Assembly (NCBI RefSeq): GCF_900100885.1
Contig: NZ_LT629692.1
Coordinates: 1,798,001-1,862,000 of the forward strand
From: Microbacterium pygmaeum
Lineage (GTDB): Bacteria; Actinomycetota; Actinomycetes; Actinomycetales; Microbacteriaceae
DNA length: 64,000 nucleotides
Reading direction: 5' to 3'
Under the pieces are notes generated by a model that was not told the origin of the DNA, did no database searches, and saw nothing but the letters and a program-made list of their open reading frames with translations. Both the position numbers and the translations under genes were made by a program. Below, piece after piece: positions 27,073 through 34,064 of this stretch. Position 1 is the stretch's first letter, and every line of letters begins with the position of its first letter.

Positions 27073-27663
27073 ATGGAAGCTTTCGAGCAATTTGTAGCTC
27101 TCGCGATGGAGCAGGAGGGTCTCGTCGTCTCCGGAGCGTTGAAGTTTCCGGTCAAGGTGCGGACTACCAAAGCTGCCTACGAGGAGTGGCAGACCCACGG
27201 TTTCGAAGTGGACCTAGTCGGTGCGCGCTCAGACCGCCTCGTGCTCGCGACGGTGAAGTCTTTCTTCGGCTCGCGAGGTGTCGTCGCCGAGCACGTCCGC
27301 GGTGACAGCCAAAACAAGGTGTGGAACGCGAAGTACGCAGTGATAAACAACCCCCGGATCCGAGATGGTGTCGTAGCAGGGGCAGCGGCCCGATTCGGAT
27401 ACTCGATCGAGCAGGTGCAACTACGCCTCTATGTAGGCAGATTCGCTGGGGTGGCTCACGAGTCAGAAGTCCGGGCGTGGTGCGCGAGCCAGACTGTGGG
27501 CGCCGGTCCGATTTCGGTCGTCGGCGCCGCTGACGTCGTTGATGTTGTGCGCGCCGTCGCCAGTTCCAAGACATATCGAGACAGCGCCGTCCTCGCATCG
27601 CTCAAGGTTCTCGACGCCGCCGGAGCGCTCCGGCCAGTCGGTGGTCCAGCCGCCCACGCGTAG
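27073..27663 (+). CDS. PD-(D/E)XK-like protein, 196 residues
   Basis: A soluble protein. ATG 27073 is chosen because MEAFEQFVALAMEQEGL looks like a natural N-terminus; ATG 27055 is also possible. The core TKAAYEEWQTHGFEVDLVG followed by DRLVLATVKSFFGSRGV has the spacing of a restriction-endonuclease-like fold (E...D...xVK). The canonical second acidic residue is a threonine, however, so activity is uncertain. The C-terminus is helical. It lies between the MORC operon and the zinc-finger/ATL gene and runs opposite to the former. It may be an accessory or orphan nuclease of the same island, and no substrate can be inferred. Confidence 0.6.
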   Translation: MEAFEQFVALAMEQEGLVVSGALKFPVKVRTTKAAYEEWQTHGFEVDLVGARSDRLVLATVKSFFGSRGVVAEHVRGDSQNKVWNAKYAVINNPRIRDGVVAGAAARFGYSIEQVQLRLYVGRFAGVAHESEVRAWCASQTVGAGPISVVGAADVVDVVRAVASSKTYRDSAVLASLKVLDAAGALRPVGGPAAHA

Positions 27664-28157
27664 TCCTGACGGCGTCCCATTCGTCCCCGACATCGGTTCA
27701 TGGCCGGAGCGGGGCGGTCTACCGCGGGCGCTGTCACTTAGTCGCCAACAGTCGTTCTTGGAGAGTCCACTCAGCAATCGTTTCGTGAATCGGTGTCGGT
27801 GACCGCGAGCACTGCAAGTTCGTCAGACGAGGCTCATCAAACTCGCAGGGCGTCTCGTAGTCTGAGAACCGGTACCGAAGCCCGATCCTCGCTCGACCCG
27901 GAAGCTACGCGCAATGGGGCGGTCGTGTCTCACCCACCCAGCGGCGACATCATCGCTGCGCACCGGTCCGCCGAGAATAGATCCGTGAGATTCGCCGCGA
28001 AGGAGCGACATTTGATCGAGACCACGCCTAGGCCAAACGGCCATCGGTCGACCGAGGCGTGCTCCCTCGTCGACTGCGTAGTGGCCGATACGCGGATCCC
28101 AGGCGCCAAGGCCATCGAGCGAAGCGGGCGCCGGCTCGAGAGCTGGGAGGAAGCACG
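27664..28157. other. 494-base gap without a convincing gene
   Basis: Open frames in this stretch on both strands have arginine/serine-rich, uneven composition and no ribosome site, so I regard them as chance. The end of the gap contains the ribosome site GGGAGG for the next gene. No repeat or hairpin stood out. Confidence 0.5.
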
Positions 28158-28826
28158 GTGAGGTGGCAAGACATGCTGGTGGAGGTTCCCGTGCTTTTCG
28201 CTGACATAGAGAATGACGAGCGCCAGGCGATCCACTGCACGTACTGCGGCGTTGGAGACGACGACCCGTACTACCGCCGAGAGGAACTGTGGATCATCCG
28301 CCACTGGAACCGCGAGTCGCCCGTCGAGGGCCGCGAGAGCGGCCACTGGACCATCTATTGCGCGGACCACCTCGCGAGCGCCAACCTGCCGTGGAAGTGG
28401 AGCCACACTGCGCCGGACCACCTGAAGCCCGAGGTGTGGCCAACAACGCGCTACACAGCAGACCAGGAGAAGGTCATTGCGATCGTCCAGCAGCTTGTCG
28501 AGAAGCCGCTGTGGACCACGTATGGCGACCTTGCGACGGCCGTTTACGGCTCGGTATCGGGTGCGCGCGGCGTGGCCAGCCTGCTGATGCTATTCCCGCC
28601 ATCTGACCGCTTCAAGGCTCACGTGCGGATGCAGGATGGCTCCTTGGCCAACAACGTCTTGAGCACATCCGACGACGAGAACACCCACTGGGGCGAGGTG
28701 TGGACTCGCTGGGCCAAGGAAGACGGCATGCTCGTCACGTCGAAGGGCACGGCGCTGGCGATCCAGCGCGCGACGCCTCAGCAACTACGCGAACTGGTCG
28801 ACGAGGATGAGGACGGCGACCAGTGA
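28158..28826 (+). CDS. zinc-finger plus alkyltransferase-like (ATL) fusion protein
   Basis: A 222-residue protein starting at GTG 28158, nine bases after GGGAGG. The N-terminal half has C27/C30 (CTYC) and C68/H71 (CADH) spaced like a treble-clef zinc binding site. Residues 115-170 (KPLWTTYGDLATAVYGS, then GARGVASLL and HVRMQDGSL) follow the winged-helix of O6-methylguanine methyltransferase. The active PCHRV motif is replaced by KAHVR, so the acceptor cysteine is missing as in ATL proteins. ATL proteins bind alkylated guanine and recruit repair. Here the domain may sense modified bases on foreign DNA, which is speculative. The acidic C-terminus is DEDEDGDQ. Confidence 0.65.
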   Translation: MRWQDMLVEVPVLFADIENDERQAIHCTYCGVGDDDPYYRREELWIIRHWNRESPVEGRESGHWTIYCADHLASANLPWKWSHTAPDHLKPEVWPTTRYTADQEKVIAIVQQLVEKPLWTTYGDLATAVYGSVSGARGVASLLMLFPPSDRFKAHVRMQDGSLANNVLSTSDDENTHWGEVWTRWAKEDGMLVTSKGTALAIQRATPQQLRELVDEDEDGDQ

Positions 28827-29081
28827 GCGTGCCGTGCGCACCCACGACCGCCCATCACCCAGGGATGGTTGACTGACGGGCAGCGTGAGGCCTCGTATGC
28901 CCGTAGCGCGCGAGATCATGGAGCACCCAAGAAAGGACCGTTGCTGTCGGGGGAAGCCTCGCGTCGGCTGAGTGGTCGGCGCTAATCCCACAAGCCGGCA
29001 GATTCCCGTCGTGTTCGAGATGACCTCACCGGCAACCGCGGAGACCTATTTGGACGCGCCCGGCCGATGCAGTAAGGGGGT

Positions 29082-29819
29082 CTAGAAGGCTGAACCAAAG
29101 CCCGGTAGCACATCCTCAAGCTCCCGCCTTATCGCGTATGGCGCGTGATTACTCCTCAGTCTTCGCAGTTCGTCGGCACGCATACGAGGGTCAACTTCGA
29201 TGAACTGGTTGAGGGTCACGAAATACGGCGCGACTAGCCGCGCCGTGAATCCGCGGGTGTAGGTGGCGCCCATCACTCCTGCTTCCGACCGTGCCGCGCG
29301 GACGACCGCCGTGACTTGCGAATGCCCCACCCGCGTGCCACTGACGAGGTTTCGAAGTGCCCCCAAGTCGATCGGAGGCTGGTCGGATTCACGAAGCTCC
29401 GTGGCACTAGAGCACACAAGTGCGAAGTGATGCAGACGAGATACGTTTCCGTTGCTCGTCACCAGCATTTCGTCCGGAACTCGGTAGGCACGTCCGTCGA
29501 ATGTTCGCCCGGCTTGCCACAGGCGTAAGCGTGGCGGCTCGCGGTCTTGTAGACGCGCAGGCGACAGCATTGACGAGAATCGCACCAGCGGTTCCGCGCC
29601 CTGCGCTAACAACGCTGGCAGGGAAGGACGCACACTGTTTCCGATCCCCCACAGGAACACACCGTTGCTGGAGTTCAGTTCCTCCGATTTTCTTTGCAGG
29701 ATGTCATCGATGCGCTCTCCCGACTCCGTGCCGTATCGCGTCCAGCAAAATGCCGAGCCCAGCTCAACACATGCGGTAGCGTCGCCTTGAGTGCGGTCCG
29801 GGGCGTCCGTCAATGGCAT
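29082..29819 (-). CDS. WGxG-family protein A, uncharacterised
   Basis: A 245-residue soluble protein of unknown function. It is clearly related to the product of 31554-32099. Shared signatures in order are GExxxDILxRKxxE, a tryptophan-glycine block (FLWGIGNS here, AMWGYGGNS there), an RxY.....(I/V)P.E(M/V) block, (H/K)xALVxSS and a closing APYxVxL. The ATG at 29819 is 42 bases from the divergent ImmA-like gene, so the two share a promoter region. Duplication of this family on either side of an ImmA-PIN pair suggests a functional link among all of these genes. Confidence 0.65.
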   Translation of the reverse strand: MPLTDAPDRTQGDATACVELGSAFCWTRYGTESGERIDDILQRKSEELNSSNGVFLWGIGNSVRPSLPALLAQGAEPLVRFSSMLSPARLQDREPPRLRLWQAGRTFDGRAYRVPDEMLVTSNGNVSRLHHFALVCSSATELRESDQPPIDLGALRNLVSGTRVGHSQVTAVVRAARSEAGVMGATYTRGFTARLVAPYFVTLNQFIEVDPRMRADELRRLRSNHAPYAIRRELEDVLPGFGSAF

Positions 29820-29861
29820 GCTGCAACCGTACCGGGCGAATCAGTAGGAACGGGGGCCACC

Positions 29862-30893
29862 ATGACGCCTTCGTTCACATCGCCCGAGCAACTTCGTCAC
29901 GAACTTCGGCAAGCTGGCTTATCGAATGACATGATCACCGCGGCTTGGCCGCAGTGGTGGTCCGACGATGCCGTCGGATCGACCTCCGCGGAGGCCGAGC
30001 TGAGGTTCTCGCTCGCGCGCAAGCTAGGGCTATCTGCGACGTCGCTGCTCGACGACGAACCCGCTTTCGTGATGCGGGGGCGAGCGAGTTTCAAGCGAGC
30101 AACGCTCGGCCGTCAGATCGACGGACTAATGCTCACAACGGTCGGCCACTCGCTTGGGATGCTGATCGCGGCCGCAACGACAACCCCTTACCGGCCCTTG
30201 ACAGGCGCCGCTGCGGTACGCGAGGCCGTCCTCAGCTCTAGTGACTTTGTGGGGCTACAGGACCTAACGCTTCTTTGCTGGGCTTGCGGGATCCCGGTGG
30301 TGTCACAGTCCGTGTTTCCCCTTTCAGCGAAGCGAATGGACGCAATGACCGTGGTTGCCGACGGCCGCCCCGTCATATTGCTTGCCCGGCGCACCGAGTA
30401 TCCTGCCTTCCTCTCATTCATGGTTGCGCATGAGTTGGGCCACATCGCGTTGGGCCACGTCACCGAGGACGAGCCCATAGCGGACTTCTCGACCGAGCAC
30501 ATCGACCTCAGCGACTATGACGCCGCCTATGATCAGGACGACCAGGACGAGGCGGATGCAAACGCCTTCGCCTTGGAACTGCTTACCGGTGACCCGGCAT
30601 TCACCGTGAATGCTGATCGCGCTGACTTCAATGCTGCGCAGGTGGCGGCCGCTGCTCGCGAGACCGGCGAGCGACTACGCGTAGATCCAGGCTTCGTCGC
30701 ACTCGCCCTGGGGCACAGCACGAAGCGCTGGCCGCAGGTCTATTCGGCGATGCGTGAGTTTGGCCATCATGTAGACGACTTGGGTCGGCAACTAAATCAA
30801 CTCGCCATAAACGAACTTGACGCTGCACAGTTGTCGGATGACTCCTGGGATTACGTGACGCGTGCCCTCGGATATTCGAGCGACGATGCTTGA
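29862..30893 (+). CDS. ImmA/IrrE family zinc metallopeptidase-like protein
   Basis: A 343-residue protein with the gluzincin motif HELGH at 190-194, inside MVAHELGHIALGH, followed by an acidic stretch that can supply the third ligand. ImmA/IrrE proteases cleave or act on HTH repressors in mobile elements and DNA damage responses. No XRE HTH domain is evident at the N-terminus. ATG 29862 has GGAAC and GGGGG upstream. The stop overlaps the PIN-like gene start by eight bases. The pairing resembles toxin-antitoxin modules in which an ImmA-like protein accompanies a PIN nuclease. Which is the antitoxin is not shown by sequence. Confidence 0.82.
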   Translation: MTPSFTSPEQLRHELRQAGLSNDMITAAWPQWWSDDAVGSTSAEAELRFSLARKLGLSATSLLDDEPAFVMRGRASFKRATLGRQIDGLMLTTVGHSLGMLIAAATTTPYRPLTGAAAVREAVLSSSDFVGLQDLTLLCWACGIPVVSQSVFPLSAKRMDAMTVVADGRPVILLARRTEYPAFLSFMVAHELGHIALGHVTEDEPIADFSTEHIDLSDYDAAYDQDDQDEADANAFALELLTGDPAFTVNADRADFNAAQVAAAARETGERLRVDPGFVALALGHSTKRWPQVYSAMREFGHHVDDLGRQLNQLAINELDAAQLSDDSWDYVTRALGYSSDDA

Positions 30894-31578
30894 TCTGCTT
30901 GTCGACAACGATGCAGTCGTGAAGCTAGTCCGCTACAGACTCGAGAAAGAGTTCATCCGACACTGCAACGACGATCCAGCGAAGGATCCGATTGCCCTTC
31001 TTGGCACGGCGCGATGGGTTTGCGCTACGGCTTTGCGCCGCGCCGTGGCGAAGCTTGGTGAAGATCCCGCGATCTTGGTGTGCTTCGATCAACTTCTACT
31101 CGAGGTCGACGTTGTTGAGCCAACCGAAGATGAATTGCGTCTCGCGGCGGCTCTAGAGGATCGGGCGCGGACACGCGGCCTACCGTTAGACCCGGGAGAG
31201 TCTCAACTCGCCGCGGTCGTGTCGCGCCGCCTCGCCTTTTTGCTGACGGGGGACAAGAGGGCAATCGCTTCTCTAGAGGCGCTTCTAGACGACTTTGCCG
31301 ACCTTCGGCCGCTCGTGGGAAGGGTTGCTGCCCTGGAGAACGCGATCATGTCGCTTGTTCTGCATCTGGGCGAGCCCGACGTGCGAAACGCAGTTTGTTC
31401 GGCCCCGGGGGCAGATACGGCTCTGCGGCTCGCGTTCTCATGCAACTCGCCGTCTTCGTCATTGCAAGGACTTCTGAGCTACTTGAACAGCCTGCGCCGC
31501 GATGCGCCCCGCATCATGGTCGATGCGGACTCGCTTTGCTTCGAACCGCTGCCTCAGTCCCTCAGGAAGACCGCGTAG
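30886..31578 (+). CDS. PIN-like domain protein
   Basis: A 230-residue protein whose N-terminus (MLDLLVDNDAVVKLVRY) carries the first acidic residues of a PIN-like nuclease. LDPGESQLAAVV has the central acidic patch, and FLLTGDKRAI supplies the typical late TGDxxx motif. PIN nucleases cut RNA in many toxin-antitoxin systems. ATG 30886 overlaps the ImmA-like stop, so the pair is translationally coupled. The 3' end overlaps the convergent WGxG-B gene by 25 bases. The C-terminal 80 residues are an unclassified helical extension. Confidence 0.7.
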   Translation: MLDLLVDNDAVVKLVRYRLEKEFIRHCNDDPAKDPIALLGTARWVCATALRRAVAKLGEDPAILVCFDQLLLEVDVVEPTEDELRLAAALEDRARTRGLPLDPGESQLAAVVSRRLAFLLTGDKRAIASLEALLDDFADLRPLVGRVAALENAIMSLVLHLGEPDVRNAVCSAPGADTALRLAFSCNSPSSSLQGLLSYLNSLRRDAPRIMVDADSLCFEPLPQSLRKTA

Positions 31579-32099
31579 GGCGCCATTAGTGGCGCCGCTA
31601 CTGAGATCTTGACCGTTGCGGCGTCCTCCGTGGGCGCGTCAACAACATCGAGACAGGCTTTGTCCAGCCGGCCGCGAATATAGTCCTTCCCGACTTTGCC
31701 TCGCGAGTCGCCTACTCCGACTCGAGTCGCACTCAGGTCTAGCAGGGTGTCAACGTCATCCAGGCTCGAGAGAACGAGCGCGTATTTCGAACCGAGGACA
31801 TTTACCTCTGCGGGAATCTCCCGCCACGTTTCGCGGTCCGTCGAGTACTCGCGAGAACGCACTTGTGCCGCATTGTGATTCGAGTTGATTTCCTGCATGA
31901 CGAGCGTTATCGGCCCTTCAACTCTTTCCGCAAATTCGCGCACGCGGGTCGGAAAGCAAGAGTTCCCTCCATATCCCCACATCGCGAATCCAGCTTCCTG
32001 CACCTCCCGACGCTTTCTCTCCAAAATGTCTTCGAGCGTCTCGCCGGCATGGACCCCGACTTTCATGTAAAGAATGTGGTCTCCCGGTGCGATTTCCAT
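31554..32099 (-). CDS. WGxG-family protein B, uncharacterised
   Basis: A 181-residue homologue of the protein at 29082-29819, with the same GETLEDILERKRRE, AMWGYGGNS, RYxxVLSS-type and APYAVFL landmarks. It is shorter and lacks the C-terminal extension of copy A. It starts at ATG 32099 (GGGAGAGG upstream) or GTG 32102, overlapping the stop of the methyltransferase-like gene. It is thus the last gene of a three-gene operon (kinase, methyltransferase, this protein). No catalytic motif is apparent. The DKACLDVVDAP segment looks like a conserved loop. Confidence 0.65.
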   Translation of the reverse strand: MEIAPGDHILYMKVGVHAGETLEDILERKRREVQEAGFAMWGYGGNSCFPTRVREFAERVEGPITLVMQEINSNHNAAQVRSREYSTDRETWREIPAEVNVLGSKYALVLSSLDDVDTLLDLSATRVGVGDSRGKVGKDYIRGRLDKACLDVVDAPTEDAATVKISVAAPLMAPYAVFLRD

Positions 32100-32926
32100 C
32101 ACTCGTCCTCTCCCAGCATGTCAAATTCGTAGCCTCGTTGAACTCCGGCCCCATCGGGGCCGCCCTTATCGCGGACATATCTCACCCTGGGAATCTGATC
32201 GCGACCGTAGAAGTGCTCGAGGTCTACTCCGCGTCGGGGGACACTCTTGACGGGTCGACCGTTTTGAGGCAAAGAGCTGAGCACGAGGTTGCAGGACTTG
32301 AGATCGGGTGCATCGTCGAGGTGATAGGAGTGCAGTTGAGGCGACATCCGACTTACGAAAAAGCCTGCTTCCAAAGCATGTCTCTGAGTAGCGTGTAAGA
32401 CCTGCTTGGGCCAATCCAAGTCTTCGTCATCGGCGATGACGATCATCCCATCTCCCTCGTATGCAAGAAGCTCGAATCCTCGTTGCGTGAAGAGTTGCAC
32501 GCTCTCTCCCTTGTTGCTGGCTCCCCAGGGCGGGTTTGTATAAAAGCAGTCGAAGCGTTCAATTTCGTCCGGCACCCCGTCTAGCACGTTGTAGAGCACG
32601 GCGTCGAGATTGGTTACACCCTCGGCGGCGGCGAACCGCTTAACGGCGTTGACAATGCGCTCGTCGAAATCGAAGACTGTAATTTGTGTGGGGGACGTCT
32701 CGAGGATGTTTCTGCTCGCCAAATAGGCCACGCAAACGCTGATGGCATCTCCATCTCCGACGAACGCGAGCCGCTTCCCGTGTGCCCACCGAGAAACGAA
32801 CTCGCTCTGAAGAATCATGTCGCCAGTCTTCATATAGATCTGATCAAACTCGCGCAGCGGCTGAGGACGGTTTTGAACTACGTCTGAAACCGCGTTGATC
32901 GCTGCCCGCAAGTCGATGTCAGTCAC
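32099..32926 (-). CDS. SAM-dependent transferase of the BpsA-like/N6-methylase type
   Basis: A 275-residue Rossmann-fold transferase. It reads LAFVGDGDAISV (SAM or dcSAM loop, residues 53-64), TVFDFDERIVNAV (acidic residue for ribose) and FYTNPPWGASNKGE, an NPPW motif at 131-134. The arrangement recalls bis-aminopropyl spermidine synthase-like proteins and also N6-adenine or exocyclic-amine methylases. The short length, with no target-recognition domain, argues against a classical DNA methylase. The GTG start at 32926 overlaps the kinase stop. It probably modifies a small molecule or nucleotide passed on by the kinase, which is inference. Confidence 0.65.
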   Translation of the reverse strand: MTDIDLRAAINAVSDVVQNRPQPLREFDQIYMKTGDMILQSEFVSRWAHGKRLAFVGDGDAISVCVAYLASRNILETSPTQITVFDFDERIVNAVKRFAAAEGVTNLDAVLYNVLDGVPDEIERFDCFYTNPPWGASNKGESVQLFTQRGFELLAYEGDGMIVIADDEDLDWPKQVLHATQRHALEAGFFVSRMSPQLHSYHLDDAPDLKSCNLVLSSLPQNGRPVKSVPRRGVDLEHFYGRDQIPRVRYVRDKGGPDGAGVQRGYEFDMLGEDE

Positions 32927-33495
32927 GCGTACCCCACGAATCTGAGAATGTCCGCTGTCACTTCTCCGAGGGGTCGGTCAGCGCGAATGAAGGCCACCGG
33001 CACGCCGAGGGTGATTGCATAGCTCAGCGCGAGCGAAGACTGCAGGCTTTGGTGTAAACCCATATCGGTCTCGTCTTGCGCGCGCCTTCCCAGCGCGTTG
33101 AGCTGAACCCGCTCGCGAACCGTGGCGTGCGGCCCCGTCAAGCAAACGATGTGTGTGAAGGGAAGCTCTGTCAATTCATCCGCGCGGTATGGGACGGCAC
33201 GCAAGCCGTACGATTCCGCGGTCAATGCGTGTGAATCGACGACCGTGTTCTTTAGTCCGGAGAGACGGCACAACTCGCCCTTGATCCACTCATCCGCACC
33301 CGCCACGTCTGCCGGCGAAATTACAGAGGCTGAGCGCTCACGCAGTTCTGTTTGTGATTTCACGCGATCCGCAAGCATTCGTGTCAAGATCTCGCCGTAG
33401 CTGAGTCTAAGTGCGTCTGTCCTCGCCTCTAACTCCGTGGCGATCGATGATTTGCCGATCGCGGGCACACCGGTCAGGTACAGGGAGAATGTCAT
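32923..33495 (-). CDS. P-loop nucleotide kinase-like protein
   Basis: A 190-residue single-domain P-loop protein. Walker A is GVPAIGKSS at residues 9-17, and the rest has the layout of small adenylate-kinase-like or chloramphenicol-phosphotransferase-like kinases (TVVDSHALT, HIVCLTGPHATVRER as an adenine-facing region). It is the first gene of the operon, with GGGGGA seven bases before ATG 33495. The substrate is unknown. Coupling to a SAM-dependent transferase suggests a short pathway that phosphorylates and then alkylates a nucleotide or similar metabolite. Confidence 0.7.
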   Translation of the reverse strand: MTFSLYLTGVPAIGKSSIATELEARTDALRLSYGEILTRMLADRVKSQTELRERSASVISPADVAGADEWIKGELCRLSGLKNTVVDSHALTAESYGLRAVPYRADELTELPFTHIVCLTGPHATVRERVQLNALGRRAQDETDMGLHQSLQSSLALSYAITLGVPVAFIRADRPLGEVTADILRFVGYA

Positions 33496-34064
33496 TGTCC
33501 CCCTAGGAGATCAATCGCAGCCCGACCAATTCGTGCGCGAGTTAGTCAGAACGTACACCGACTAGTTTTCGATACGTGGGAGCGCCGCGGCCGCCCGGTC
33601 ATGTACCGGGTGTTGGTTGGTGGGCCGGCCCTGGAGTACGCCGATCTGCAGGGTTCGCGTGCGAAGGCTGCGCGAGGACACACAATCGAGCATCGGAAGT
33701 TCTAGATGGACATCGCATGTGACATTCGCCGCCGCGCTGGTGCTCGGTCCCAAAGCCGGTCCATCAGCACCGTGCGGTTCACCCACAGACCCGATCGCAG
33801 CGAAGCGTCGCGGGCGGCGGAGGGCGCGCCCAGGAAAGGCCCACGTTGCGAGTAGCCAACGCGAAGCGTCGTCCAGCAGAGCAGCGGTGAGCGGACAGTG
33901 CTCCGAAACGGAGGACAGCAGAACAGCGATTCCATACAACAATGCACGCAGGCGCCAATCGGTGACAGCCTGATCCGCGCTTCATCCAGAAGCATCCCGC
34001 TACACGTTCCCGCAAACCGCAAAAAAGCCTGGCCAGACGCTAAAAGTGGTCATACTCTGGCGCT
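33496..34064. other. 569-base gap before the relaxase, possible oriT region
   Basis: No convincing gene on either strand; the open frames lack family features and ribosome sites. One short hairpin is visible, CCCGG with CCGGG around TCATGTA (33594-33610). Because MobF relaxase genes often adjoin their nic site, this gap is the natural place to look for oriT, but I cannot identify one. Confidence 0.35.

Noticed and set aside
27793..28161. 122-codon plus-strand frame ending at the start of the zinc-finger/ATL gene
   Set aside because: Ser/Arg-rich composition, no ribosome site, no recognisable motifs. The overlap with the next start is likely chance.
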